A DNA stretch of 64,000 nt from positions 124,001 through 188,000 of the forward strand of contig NZ_JABSSU010000004.1 of assembly GCF_013213835.1 (NCBI RefSeq), read 5' to 3'. The notes beneath the pieces are model-generated. The model was not told where the DNA came from, did not search any database, and saw only the letters and a program-made list of their open reading frames with translations. Below are positions 53,734 through 63,620 of this stretch, one piece after another. The stretch is from Winogradskyella sp. GTDB taxonomy: Bacteria; Bacteroidota; Bacteroidia; Flavobacteriales; Flavobacteriaceae. The translations under genes and the position numbers were made by a program. Position 1 is the stretch's first letter; every line of letters starts with the position of its first letter.

Positions 53734-54108
53734 TTATTTTGATGTTTTGTCTAAAAACTTTTCTAGTAAAGTTTTCATCTTACTGTTAAGTTCATCAAAA
53801 GTTGTTCCATCCTTACTAAGGTATAAAATCATAAACGCGTAGGATGTTGATGTATTGTTAAAATAAAGCGGTTTGTTTAATCGATAAGCTTCACGCATTA
53901 AGCGCTTTATTTTGTTTCTAGCTACGGCAGTTTTATGCAGACGTTTACTTACAGAAACACCTGTTTTTAGTAAACATTCATCTTCAAAATCGGTTTTAAG
54001 ATATATAAGTTTTAACGGGTATGCAGTAACCGCTTTTCCCTTGGTAAAAAGATCATCTATCTGTTTTTTACTTTTAAGCTTATCCTTTTTACCGTATTTG
54101 AATGACAT
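53734..54108 (-). CDS. rnpA: Ribonuclease P protein component
   Basis: The 124-aa basic protein has YGKKDKLKSKKQIDDLFTKGKAVTAYPLKLIYL, VSVSKRLHKTAVARNKIKRLMREAYR (the RNR signature) and a C-terminal beta strand/helix. It supports the RNase P RNA in 5' tRNA processing. No rpmH is next to it, and yidC and dnaA are also absent. The neighbours are a DUF4349 gene and an S41 protease. Confidence 0.95.
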   Translation of the reverse strand: MSFKYGKKDKLKSKKQIDDLFTKGKAVTAYPLKLIYLKTDFEDECLLKTGVSVSKRLHKTAVARNKIKRLMREAYRLNKPLYFNNTSTSYAFMILYLSKDGTTFDELNSKMKTLLEKFLDKTSK

Positions 54109-54251
54109 TACATTGTGTTATATGCTGTAAAAATAGAATTGTATTTCCGTATAACCAAAGCGCGGCCTTGTATACCCATGACAAAAATCATGTTTTAGGC
54201 TTTTAAATAACACTAACTTACAAGTTACAATGTGTTTAAGTGTAATTTATT
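54109..54251. other. Divergent promoter region, no gene
   Basis: This 143-base spacer separates rnpA (minus) from the GCS2-CBS gene (plus). It should contain both promoters. No TAnnTTTG match was found on either side. Confidence 0.35.
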
Positions 54252-56090
54252 ATGGGACGTTTAGATGTTAAACAGCTTAAAGACCCCAAAGACAAAGCAT
54301 TATATATTCATCATCTTATAAAAGATCTGAAGGCTTTAGATATAATGCTTAAAGAAAACCTTGTTGAGAAAGAACCTATACGAATTGGGGCAGAGCAGGA
54401 GTTCTGTATTACCACCAACGAATACTTTCCTAATAACAACAATATAGAAGTTTTAAAGACGATTAATGATGATCATTTTACGACTGAAATAGGAAAGTAC
54501 AACCTAGAGATTAACTCTGATCCGTATGTATTAAAAGATAAGTGTTTTTCAAAATTACATTATCAGTTAAAGACTTTACTTCAAAAAGCGGAAGAAGGTG
54601 CTGAACGAAAAGATTCAAAAATCATACTTACAGGCATATTACCAACAATACGATTGACACATATATCGGAAAAGTACATGACCGATAAGCCAAGATATAA
54701 TGTTTTAAATGAATCTATCAAATCTTCTAGACGCGAGAATTTTAATATTCATATAAAAGGTGTTGATGAACTCAATCTTATACATGATTGTGTCATGTTA
54801 GAAGCTTGTAATACTAGTTTTCAAACGCACTTACAAATTCATCCGGAAGAGTTTGTGGAAAAATACAACTGGGCTCAAGCCATTTCAGGACCAGTTTTAA
54901 GCAGTTGTAGTAATTCACCAATATTGTTTGGTCGGGAGCTATGGGCAGAAACAAGAATTGCTTTATTTACACAAAGTATAGATACTAGAGCAAATTCTTT
55001 TATACATAACGAAAAACAGTCTAGAGTCAGTTTTGGTGTAGACTGGGAAAGAGGTTCTGTCACAGATATTTTTAGAGATCATATATCGCGATTTAGAAGT
55101 TTATTATCTTCTAATGAACATGAAGACAGTTTGGAAATTATTAAAAATGGCGGTATACCAAAATTACGAGCACTTCAATTACACAATGGTACGGTTTATA
55201 AATGGAATCGTGTGTGTTATGGTGTTGGCGGAGGAAAACCTCATTTAAGAATTGAGTGTCGCTACATACCTACAGGACCAACCCTAACTGATGAAATAGC
55301 CAACATGGTATTTTGGACAGGCTTAATGCTAGGGCAATCAAAAAAGTATGCTAACATCCATGAAAAGATGAATTTTAAGGATGTTAAAAACAACTTTTTT
55401 AAAGCTGCTCGAAACGGCATAGAAACCAAGTTTAGTTGGAATGGTGAGTTGATATCGGCTAAAAAACTAATTTTAAATGAATTATTACCTCTTGCTGAAG
55501 CTGGATTAAAAAAAGCAAACATTGATCAAACAGATATCAAAACGTATTTATCAATTATAGAGAAAAGAGTGAAGTCTCAAACAGGATCACAATGGATGGT
55601 TAGCAACTATAGACAGCTCCAAAAGACGAAAACAAATTTTGAATCTGTTCAGCATTTAACCGCGTTTATGCACAAATATCAATTAAGTGAAGAAACCATT
55701 GATCAATGGAAAGACTTAAATTCTGATCACAATATCGAAATTTCTAAGATTGTTAAACATAATATGAATACCAAGATATTGCTAGTAGACCAAAACGATA
55801 GCTTAGAATTGGTAAGTAGTATTATGAAATGGAAGAACATTCATCACCTGCCAGTAATTAATAAGAAAAAAGAACTTACAGGTTTGTTGTCTTGGACAGA
55901 TCTTATAAAACTTGGTGATAAAGATTTACATCTTATTGTAAAGGATGTTATGACTAAAGATTTAGTTACAATTTCTCAAGAAGCATCTTTAGATGATGCT
56001 AAAAACCTCATGACCTCTAATAATATAAATTGTTTGCCCGTAGTGCGACGAAACAAATTATTAGGTATAATAACTTCATCCGATTTATAA
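54252..56090 (+). CDS. GCS2-like carboxylate-amine ligase fused to two CBS domains
   Basis: The 612-aa protein has an N-terminal region like glutamate-cysteine ligase type 2, with IRIGAEQEFCI (E48, E50), the HDCVMLEACNTSFQTHLQ stretch, SGPVLSSCSNSPILFGRELWAETRI and VGGGKPHLRIECRYIPTGPT. From about residue 495 two CBS domains follow (MNTKILLVDQNDSLELVS, then VKDVMTKDLVTISQEASLDDAKNLM). CBS pairs often sense adenylates, so allosteric control is inferred. It likely makes a gamma-glutamyl-like amide; substrate unknown. The next gene is an aspartoacylase-like hydrolase, four bases on. Confidence 0.85.
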   Translation: MGRLDVKQLKDPKDKALYIHHLIKDLKALDIMLKENLVEKEPIRIGAEQEFCITTNEYFPNNNNIEVLKTINDDHFTTEIGKYNLEINSDPYVLKDKCFSKLHYQLKTLLQKAEEGAERKDSKIILTGILPTIRLTHISEKYMTDKPRYNVLNESIKSSRRENFNIHIKGVDELNLIHDCVMLEACNTSFQTHLQIHPEEFVEKYNWAQAISGPVLSSCSNSPILFGRELWAETRIALFTQSIDTRANSFIHNEKQSRVSFGVDWERGSVTDIFRDHISRFRSLLSSNEHEDSLEIIKNGGIPKLRALQLHNGTVYKWNRVCYGVGGGKPHLRIECRYIPTGPTLTDEIANMVFWTGLMLGQSKKYANIHEKMNFKDVKNNFFKAARNGIETKFSWNGELISAKKLILNELLPLAEAGLKKANIDQTDIKTYLSIIEKRVKSQTGSQWMVSNYRQLQKTKTNFESVQHLTAFMHKYQLSEETIDQWKDLNSDHNIEISKIVKHNMNTKILLVDQNDSLELVSSIMKWKNIHHLPVINKKKELTGLLSWTDLIKLGDKDLHLIVKDVMTKDLVTISQEASLDDAKNLMTSNNINCLPVVRRNKLLGIITSSDL

Positions 56091-56093
56091 GGA

Positions 56094-57284
56094 ATGCACA
56101 AGAACTTAACCATAAATAGAGTAGATTCAGATAAGACCAATAGGGTTTTTCATCATTTAAAAGGAACTAAACCAGGTGCCACTATTGTTTTTTTTGCTGG
56201 TATACACGGCAATGAATTTGCTGGCGTTAATGCTCTAAATTCTATTTTATCTCAAGTGAAACATGAAGACATATGTGGTGAAATTTATGGTGTTTATGGC
56301 AATATTAATGCACTTAAAAAGAAAAAGAGGTATTTAGATGCAGATCTCAATAGATTGTGGACAACGCGCAGATTAGAGATACTTAAAAAGAAGAAAGTAT
56401 TTAATAATGAAGAGTTAGAACAGAAATTCCTTTTTGAATTCATTAATAATTTGTTGCTTAAAAACACACAGCCAATTTACTTTATAGACCTTCACACTAC
56501 CTCAAGTAAAACACTACCATTTATCACCATTAATGATGCCATGATAAATAGAAAGTTTTCGTCTTGTTTTAATATTCCTGTGGTTTTGGGAATAGAAGAA
56601 TATCTCGAAGGACCGCTTTTGAGTTATCTCAATACACTCGGTTATGTGTCTTTAGGTTTCGAATCTGGTCAACACACAGATCCTGATGCGATAAAAAACT
56701 GTGAAGCATTTGTGTATTTAGCTTTGACGAATTCAGGAAATTTAACAAGCCCAGATGATTAGAAGTTTAGGTATTATTCAAAAGTGTTAAAACATGCTTC
56801 GAACAGTGTGAATTCTATTTTTGAAGTGGTTTATAAATATCATATTAAGCCAAGAGAAGCTTTTAGGATGTTAGACGGATTTGAAAGTTTTCAAGACATT
56901 AAAAAAGGCACCTTTCTTGCGGTTTCAAATGGTAATGAAATACATTCAGACTATTCGGCGAAGTTATTTATGCCATTGTATCAGAAAACAGGTAATGATG
57001 GCTTCTTTATAATTAAACACATCCCAAGATTTTTTCTTAAACTTTCTGAACGACTAAGAAAAGCAAAAGCAGATCATCTATTGACGTTTTTACCAGGTAT
57101 AAGTTGGTACAATAAAAATGAAGGTGTTCTTAAGGCAAATCTTTACGTTGCTCGTTTTCTAACAAAGTCTATTTTTCATCTTTTCGGATACAGAAACAAA
57201 CAACTTGGCGAGACTCACCTACTATTATACAATAGAGAACGCGTTGCTAAAAAAAGTATGTATAAAAACGAATCTTGGTATTAA
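56094..57284 (+). pseudogene. Aspartoacylase/succinylglutamate desuccinylase-like gene with internal in-frame TAG
   Basis: Codons 1-222 encode the zinc peptidase-like N-terminal domain: GIHGNEFAG with His38 and Glu41 as ligands, and DLHTTSS with His134. A TAG stop follows at 56760-56762. The same reading frame then continues without any other stop to 57284. It encodes the C-terminal beta-rich domain (FEVVYKYHIKPREAFRMLDGFESFQDIKKGTFLAVSNG). The total would be about 396 codons, close to the size of related two-domain hydrolases. A nonsense mutation, readthrough, or two separate polypeptides are all possible. Confidence 0.7.
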
Positions 57285-57288
57285 CAAA

Positions 57289-57316
57289 AAAGCCACAATT
57301 ACAAAATTGTGGCTTT
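57289..57316. terminator. Bidirectional terminator between converging genes
   Basis: The perfect twelve-base stem AAAGCCACAATT (57289-57300) with AATTGTGGCTTT (57305-57316) and a four-base loop. It sits between the aspartoacylase-like gene (plus) and the M1 peptidase gene (minus), and has A or T runs on both sides. Confidence 0.85.
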
Positions 57317-57338
57317 AGTTTTATATAAAATATGTTTG

Positions 57339-59138
57339 TTAATTAACAGACATCGTATTATTGTCTCTATTAACATCTGCCATCATTTTCGACGTATCTA
57401 TTTCTACTGATTTAACGGTTTTATTCGCCTCAAAACTATACGTAGGCATTGCCCAAGCCCAATCATTGACGATTGTCGCTGAGGTTGGTTTTTCACCACG
57501 CATCATTTGTAATGGAATATAAAATTCCTCAACAGAACCATCTGTGTAAGTTACTGTGAGGTCAATAGGCATAGGCATTAAACCTTTACGCTCAAGAGTT
57601 ATAGATTTACCTTCAATAGATGTAACTGCGTAATCAATTTTATTTGTGGTTTGTGTAAAATCAGTAAGATACCAATCTAACTCTAAACCAGAAACACGTT
57701 CTGCAGTTCTGATTATATGAAGGGGTTTAGGGTGTTTAAATTGAAAATCTTGATAGAATTTCTTAATCGTTTTATCTCTATTTTCTTCTCCAATAACATA
57801 TCCTAATTGTGAAAGAAATACAGCACCTTTTACGTAAGTAGCAACACTGTAAGCGCTATTGTATTCATATCTGTCTGCGTGCGTAGTTATAGGTTGCTCA
57901 TACTCTGTTAATGCAAAGTTTGTATAGCCTAAATACAATCTAGACAAAGGGTTTTCCTTTGGATTACTTGACAATTCATTTTCAGCAAGAGTTGAAATAT
58001 ACGTCGTAAAACCTTCATCCATCCAGCCATGTTTTGCTTCGTTAAAAGCTAGAACAAACTGAAACCATGAGTGCGCAAGTTCGTGTGCTGTAACACCTAA
58101 TAAACTACCATACTTACGTTGTCCGGTGATTAAAGTACACATGGCATATTCCATTCCTCCATCACCTCCTTGAATTACAGAATACTGATCATATGGATAT
58201 TCTCCGATATGCTCGTTAAAATATTCCATAAGTTTAGCAGTATCACCTTGTAGTCGTTTCCAATTATCTAAATACTTTTGCTCAAGGTCTTTCTTGTAAT
58301 AGAAGTGGAGTAGTGGTCCATTTTCCATTTGTAAAGTATCGTGGATAAAATCTGGATCAGCAGCCCAAGTAAAATCATGCACTTGAGGTGCGGTATAATG
58401 AAGTGTCTTTTTACCTTTTTTCGCTTTTGTTTCACTTTGAAGGTAACCTGATCCACCAACAACATAATCCTCATCAATGGTGAGTTTAACATCAAAATCT
58501 CCCCAAACGCCATAAAATTCTCTACCAATGTACGGATCTGCATGCCAACCTTCTTCATCATATTCAGCCAATTTAGGATACCATTGTGTCATAGATAATG
58601 CAACACCTTCTTTATTGTTTCTGCCCGAACGGCGAATTTGTTTAGGCACCTGAGCATCAAATAACATGTCAAAAGTAACTTGTTCTCCTGGTTGAATAGG
58701 TTGATTTAAGGTTACTTCTAATACTGTACCAACAGTCTCATAAGAAATGGCTTTATCGTTTTGTTTAAGACTATTCACTTTGATATATCCTATTTCATTA
58801 GGTAGAAGCTTACTAATACGATCGCCAACTCTTCCGTCAGGATCTGCTATTGTACGAGATCTAACATCCATTTCACTTCCAGGCTGAAATGCATTAAAGT
58901 AAAGGTGATAAAACACTTTATTTAAGACATCTGGAGAGTTGTTAGTATAAACAATTTTTTGTTTTCCTTCATATTGATATGACTTGACATCCATATCAAT
59001 TTCCATTTCGTATTTGGCATGTTGTTGCCAGTAACCGTATGTTGCATTGTTTTCAGTTTTCTTTGCAGAAGGCTTTTCTGTTGCACTACAAGAAGAGAAA
59101 ATAGAAAACGCAAAAAGATAAAAAAGATGTCTTTTCAT
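57339..59138 (-). CDS. M1-family zinc aminopeptidase, lipoprotein
   Basis: The 599-aa protein has a lipoprotein signal (IFSSCSATEK), a beta-saddle domain and the M1 catalytic core. The exopeptidase motif is GGMEYAM (usually GGMEN). HELAH (352-356) has the third ligand in GWMDEGFTTY. The C-terminal region lacks the large helical domain of PepN. It trims N-terminal residues from peptides outside the cytoplasm. It follows the S8 protease gene in the same direction. Confidence 0.92.
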   Translation of the reverse strand: MKRHLFYLFAFSIFSSCSATEKPSAKKTENNATYGYWQQHAKYEMEIDMDVKSYQYEGKQKIVYTNNSPDVLNKVFYHLYFNAFQPGSEMDVRSRTIADPDGRVGDRISKLLPNEIGYIKVNSLKQNDKAISYETVGTVLEVTLNQPIQPGEQVTFDMLFDAQVPKQIRRSGRNNKEGVALSMTQWYPKLAEYDEEGWHADPYIGREFYGVWGDFDVKLTIDEDYVVGGSGYLQSETKAKKGKKTLHYTAPQVHDFTWAADPDFIHDTLQMENGPLLHFYYKKDLEQKYLDNWKRLQGDTAKLMEYFNEHIGEYPYDQYSVIQGGDGGMEYAMCTLITGQRKYGSLLGVTAHELAHSWFQFVLAFNEAKHGWMDEGFTTYISTLAENELSSNPKENPLSRLYLGYTNFALTEYEQPITTHADRYEYNSAYSVATYVKGAVFLSQLGYVIGEENRDKTIKKFYQDFQFKHPKPLHIIRTAERVSGLELDWYLTDFTQTTNKIDYAVTSIEGKSITLERKGLMPMPIDLTVTYTDGSVEEFYIPLQMMRGEKPTSATIVNDWAWAMPTYSFEANKTVKSVEIDTSKMMADVNRDNNTMSVN

Positions 59139-59142
59139 TTGT

Positions 59143-60747
59143 TTATTTAATTTTTGAGGCCATGATTAAAGCGTTGTAAGCATTAGCTATTTTGCCAGAT
59201 GTAGATAATTCTGAAAAAGATCTTACATCTTCAGCATCACCACCTACAACAACCTTTGTGGTTAACGGTAAACCAGAATCAACAATAACTTGTTTTACTT
59301 GTGCAGCTGTTAACTTAGGATATTGAGATCTTACTAAAGCCGCAATACCAGCAACGCCAGGTGCAGCCATAGAAGTTCCACTATTATAGTCATATTCATT
59401 TTCAGGCATAGTAGCATAGATTCCAGAACCTGGGGCAAAAACATCCACATTTTTTTGTCCATAGTTAGAAAAACCAGAAACCATTTTAGCACCATAATTT
59501 TGAGTTAAAGAACCAACTCTAATGTAAGTGTCAGACACCTCAACAAAGTTGACGTTATCGTCTGGGAAGTTTGGCTCAACATCTACATCTTTACTATCGT
59601 TACCAGCTGCATGAACGAATACCACGTCATTATCAGAGGCATACTTAATGGCATCTCTTACCCATTGTGAATACGGCGAAAAAGACTTCCCGAAACTACC
59701 GTTAATAACTTTAGCACCATTATCAACAGCATATCTTATTGCTAAAGCAACATCTTTATCGTACTCATCTCCATTTGGTACAGCGCGTATAGCCATAATT
59801 TCAATATTGTTTGCCACACCATTTGCTCCTAAACCATTGTTGCGTTCAGCACCAATGATTCCAGCAACGTGCGTACCATGAGCTTCAGATTTTTTAACAG
59901 GTTTTACATTACCATTACCATAACCAGTATCGGTTAAGTCGTTAATATTGTCTCCAGTAGTACGTCCAGAAAATTCTTTGTTAAGATGAAAATTAAGACG
60001 TTCGTTAATTTGCTCTTGAGCACCTTCAATTTCTTTACCAGCATCTGCCATAGAAATACCATTTGCAGTTATTTGATTGGCAATTTGAACGGCTTGTAAT
60101 AATGAAGGGTCTTCTGTTTTTATAGCGCTTATTTCTTCACTTGTATAGTCTTCTTTGCCAAAGTGCTTTGTAAGGGTTTCATGTGCACTTTTTACAGCAG
60201 CAGAAATTTGATCATACTGAGTTTTATAACCTAAATATTTTTGATACTCTTTGTCGTGCAACGCTTTAGCTTCTTCAAATCTTGGATCTGACGTGTTGTT
60301 TGAAGCTAATAATCTTACATACTCTAATTGCTCATCATAAGCATCGCCAAGAAAATTCCAACCATGAATGTCATCTATATAACCGTTGTTATCGTCATCT
60401 TTTCCGTTGTTAGGAATCTCATCTTTATTCGTCCAAATCACATCATCTAAATCTTCATGATCTATATCTATTCCAGAATCAATAACTGCAACAATTACTT
60501 TTTTTCCTTTTTTGTTTTTTATGATTTCTTCGTAAGCTCTATCAACCGCCATACCAGGAATGGTATCTCTTTCTAAATCTAGATGACCCCAGTTTTTCTT
60601 TTCAGCTTCCGTTAACTCGGTGACTTTAAGTGGAGACGTGTCTATATTTTCAACTGGTGTTGAAATAATGTCTCCTGTAGATCCACAACCAAAAAATAAT
60701 GTTGCAGAAAATCCTAAATAACCAATAATTCGATAATTCAATTTCAT
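59143..60747 (-). CDS. S8 subtilisin-like serine protease, lipoprotein
   Basis: The 534-aa protein starts MKLNYRIIGYLGFSATLFFGCGS, a lipoprotein signal; the ATG at 60747 is chosen for that reason. The catalytic triad is Asp90 (VIDSGIDIDHED), His290 (HGTHVAG) and Ser459 (GTSMAAPG). About 200 residues lie between Asp and His, against about 30 in subtilisin. They hold a helical insert (about 140-270) with a long charged stretch. It is probably anchored in the envelope. The M1 peptidase gene follows four bases after its stop. Confidence 0.93.
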   Translation of the reverse strand: MKLNYRIIGYLGFSATLFFGCGSTGDIISTPVENIDTSPLKVTELTEAEKKNWGHLDLERDTIPGMAVDRAYEEIIKNKKGKKVIVAVIDSGIDIDHEDLDDVIWTNKDEIPNNGKDDDNNGYIDDIHGWNFLGDAYDEQLEYVRLLASNNTSDPRFEEAKALHDKEYQKYLGYKTQYDQISAAVKSAHETLTKHFGKEDYTSEEISAIKTEDPSLLQAVQIANQITANGISMADAGKEIEGAQEQINERLNFHLNKEFSGRTTGDNINDLTDTGYGNGNVKPVKKSEAHGTHVAGIIGAERNNGLGANGVANNIEIMAIRAVPNGDEYDKDVALAIRYAVDNGAKVINGSFGKSFSPYSQWVRDAIKYASDNDVVFVHAAGNDSKDVDVEPNFPDDNVNFVEVSDTYIRVGSLTQNYGAKMVSGFSNYGQKNVDVFAPGSGIYATMPENEYDYNSGTSMAAPGVAGIAALVRSQYPKLTAAQVKQVIVDSGLPLTTKVVVGGDAEDVRSFSELSTSGKIANAYNALIMASKIK

Positions 60748-60758
60748 GTCAATAATGT

Positions 60759-61619
60759 TTATATAAATATGTCGTTGCACGTGTAGACTTCATCTAATCG
60801 CACACCTTTTTCTGTATGTTTAACTGTAATAATTTCGTTGTGAGCGTCGTGCTCTAAGAATAGATAATAGTTGTTATCTGCTGCTAGATTAAGAAAGATT
60901 TCTTTCTCGTCTAGGGTTAATAAAGGTCTTGTGTCATAACCCATTACAAAAGGTAGTGGTAAATGACCAGCAGTAGGCAATAAATCTGCCATAAAACAAA
61001 TGGTTTTTCCTTTATAGTGTATCATCGGAATCATTTGTTTATCCGTATGACCATCAGCATAAAAAATGTCGAAACCGAGTTGAGAATCTTTAAGAATATG
61101 ACCTTTTGGAAGATTGGTAAACTTTAGGTGTCCACTTTCTTCCATTGGCAGAATATTTTCCTTTAGAAAAGATGCTTTTTCTCTTCTATTGGGTTCTGTT
61201 GCCCATTTCCAATGGTCTTGGTTGCTCCAATAGTTTGCATTTTTAAACGCCACTTCATAACCAGTTTTGTTTGCATTCCAATCTACACTTCCACCACAAT
61301 GATCAAAATGCAGATGGGTCATAAAAACATCTGTGATATCATCTCTATGAAAACCATGACTAGCCAAGGATTTATCTAGTGTATCATCTCCCCAAAGAAA
61401 GTAGTATCCAAAAAACTTGTCGCTTTGTTTGTTTCCCATGCCAGTATCAATAAGAATAAGTCTATTGTTATCTTCAATTAACAAACAACGTGCCGCAATG
61501 TCAATCATGTTATGGTTATCGGCAGGATTTGTGCGTTGCCAGAGGGATTTAGGAACAACCCCAAACATAGCGCCGCCATCTAGTTTAAAGTTTCCGGCGT
61601 TTACAGGATATAAATTCAT
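60759..61619 (-). CDS. Metallo-beta-lactamase-fold hydrolase
   Basis: The 286-aa protein begins MNLYPVNAGNFKLDGGAMFGVVPKSLW and has the metal-binding THLHFDHCGG, the later FYADGHTDKQMIPMIHY and FLEHDAHNEI. These are the quorum-lactonase/MBL-fold ligands. ATG at 61619 is used rather than a TTG nine bases upstream. Lactonase activity is one option, but the substrate is unknown. The gene lies 11 bases upstream of the S8 protease start. Confidence 0.9.
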   Translation of the reverse strand: MNLYPVNAGNFKLDGGAMFGVVPKSLWQRTNPADNHNMIDIAARCLLIEDNNRLILIDTGMGNKQSDKFFGYYFLWGDDTLDKSLASHGFHRDDITDVFMTHLHFDHCGGSVDWNANKTGYEVAFKNANYWSNQDHWKWATEPNRREKASFLKENILPMEESGHLKFTNLPKGHILKDSQLGFDIFYADGHTDKQMIPMIHYKGKTICFMADLLPTAGHLPLPFVMGYDTRPLLTLDEKEIFLNLAADNNYYLFLEHDAHNEIITVKHTEKGVRLDEVYTCNDIFI

Positions 61620-61751
61620 AGCGCGCAAAATAAGAAATATGTACGCTATATGAGTGAAATTTCACAGATAATTAAGAAATGAACAGATAATAAAAAAAAA
61701 CAAGTATCTTCAAGCTTTTTAAGAGTTAGTATAACAGAAAAAACGATATAA

Positions 61752-63587
61752 ATGTTAGAGTTAGCAGGTATAATTATCCTCGGAATTTTAGCGCAATGGT
61801 TTGCATGGAAATTTAAGATTCCTGCAATTCTACCTTTAATTTTAATTGGGCTGTTGGTTGGTCCAATTGCTGCAGAGTTTATCAATGAAGATGGCTCTAA
61901 ATGGATAGAGCCAATTTGGAACGGTAAAAAAGGACTTTTCCCTGGTGATAGCTTGTATTATTTTGTATCTCTTGCTATTAGTATTATTCTTTTTGAAGGT
62001 GGATTAACGCTTAAACGAAGCGAAATAAGAAACGTTGGCCCTGTTATTACTAAACTTATTACACTTGGAGCCGCGGTTACATTTTTTGGTGCAGCCATAG
62101 TAGCACACTATTTTTTTGGTTTAAGTTGGGATTTATGCTTCTTATTTTCTGGTCTCATAATAGTTACCGGACCAACAGTAATTACGCCAATCTTAAGAAA
62201 TATTCCATTGAAACGCGATGTTTCTGCAGTTTTAAAGTGGGAAGGCATACTTATAGATCCAATAGGTGCATTAGTCGCAGTATTAGTGTTTGAATTTATT
62301 TTTGTTGGTGGTGAAGTTGGTTTTACCAAAACAGCACTTATAGAGTTTGGTAAGATTGTATTATTCGGAACGACTTTTGGATTCACCTTTGCCCATGCTC
62401 TAGTGTATGCAATTAATAAGAAATTTATTCCGCATTATCTTCTAAATGTAGTATCACTTTCAGTAGTACTCTTAGTATTTGTAGAATCAGAACTTTTTGC
62501 TCATGAATCTGGTTTATTAGCGGTTGTTGTGATGGGCATGGTAATTGGAAATAGTAAATTAGACAACATAAAAGAGCTTTTATACTTTAAAGAATCCCTA
62601 AGTGTTTTATTGATTTCAATCCTATTTATTCTGTTAGCTGCCAACATAAATTATCAAGATTTAATGTTGCTATATCGCTGGGAAACATTAGCACTTTTCT
62701 TAACTGTTGTGTTTGTAATAAGGCCTTTAGCGGTTTTAGCAAGTGCTCAAGGTTCTAAACTTAAAATGAATGAAAAGCTCTTTATCAGTTGGGTTGGTCC
62801 ACGAGGTATTGTGGCTGCAGGTATCGCTTCTCTTTTTGGAAGTAAATTGAGAGCCGAAGATGTAGTAGGAGCAGAGTATATTACACCATTAGTGTTTATG
62901 ATAGTTTTAGGAACCGTACTGTTTAATGCAACTACAGCACGATTATTTGCGCGTATTTCGGGTGTGTTCCTAACAAAGTCTGAAGGTATTTTAGTTATTG
63001 GCGCTTCAAAAGTGTCTCGTTTAATTGCGCAATATTTGGCAGAAAATGGAAGGCACGTTGTGTTAATTGACAGCAATCAAAATAATATCATTGAAGCCGA
63101 AAAAATGGGTATTGAAGCCCATACAGAAAATATTTACTCAGATACATTAAAAGATAACGTTGAATTTAACGACATAGGCTATTTATTGGCCTTAACAGGG
63201 AATGCAGACATTAACAAATATGCTGTAGAAAAGTTTAGCGCCCAGTTTGGGGAGCATGGTTCTTTTAGATTAGCTTCAAAAATGGAGCTTGAAAATGGTT
63301 CTATCTCACCTGAAGATGGCGTTTTTACTTTGTCCGATGACTTTAACAATCTGATGTCTGTTACTCAGAATTACCCAGAAATTCATGAAGTTGCCGTCAA
63401 AGATTTAGACTCTTACAATTTGGTTTTAAACAATGTAAAATCAAATAAAGATCAAATACCGTTATTTCTTAAAACAAGTAAAGATATTATTCATGTAATT
63501 CCATCGTTAGATGATAATGTTGAAAACGAAATTGACTCAAAAAGCAAACTAGTCTATCTTGGTCAAAAGTTTGATGACGTTAAATAG
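61752..63587 (+). CDS. CPA1-type cation/proton antiporter with TrkA-N domain
   Basis: The 611-aa protein has about 12 membrane segments. Conserved pieces are FEGGLTLKRSEIRNVGP, LIIVTGPTVITPILRN, DPIGALVAVLVFEF and SWVGPRGIVAAGIASLFG. A cytoplasmic nucleotide-binding domain follows from about residue 413 (GILVIGASKVSRLIAQYLAENGRHVVLIDSN), which resembles RCK/TrkA-N. It exchanges Na+ or K+ for protons with control by NAD(H) or another nucleotide. Confidence 0.92.
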   Translation: MLELAGIIILGILAQWFAWKFKIPAILPLILIGLLVGPIAAEFINEDGSKWIEPIWNGKKGLFPGDSLYYFVSLAISIILFEGGLTLKRSEIRNVGPVITKLITLGAAVTFFGAAIVAHYFFGLSWDLCFLFSGLIIVTGPTVITPILRNIPLKRDVSAVLKWEGILIDPIGALVAVLVFEFIFVGGEVGFTKTALIEFGKIVLFGTTFGFTFAHALVYAINKKFIPHYLLNVVSLSVVLLVFVESELFAHESGLLAVVVMGMVIGNSKLDNIKELLYFKESLSVLLISILFILLAANINYQDLMLLYRWETLALFLTVVFVIRPLAVLASAQGSKLKMNEKLFISWVGPRGIVAAGIASLFGSKLRAEDVVGAEYITPLVFMIVLGTVLFNATTARLFARISGVFLTKSEGILVIGASKVSRLIAQYLAENGRHVVLIDSNQNNIIEAEKMGIEAHTENIYSDTLKDNVEFNDIGYLLALTGNADINKYAVEKFSAQFGEHGSFRLASKMELENGSISPEDGVFTLSDDFNNLMSVTQNYPEIHEVAVKDLDSYNLVLNNVKSNKDQIPLFLKTSKDIIHVIPSLDDNVENEIDSKSKLVYLGQKFDDVK

Positions 63588-63620
63588 AGTTCTAATTAGA
63601 CAATTACTTTTGAGTTATAG

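Noticed and set aside
60771..60786. CACGTG core in GTTGCACGTGTAGA as a third parS site
   Set aside because: The right arm does not match the consensus (AGA instead of AAC) and the site lies in the S8-MBL gene junction; too many mismatches.
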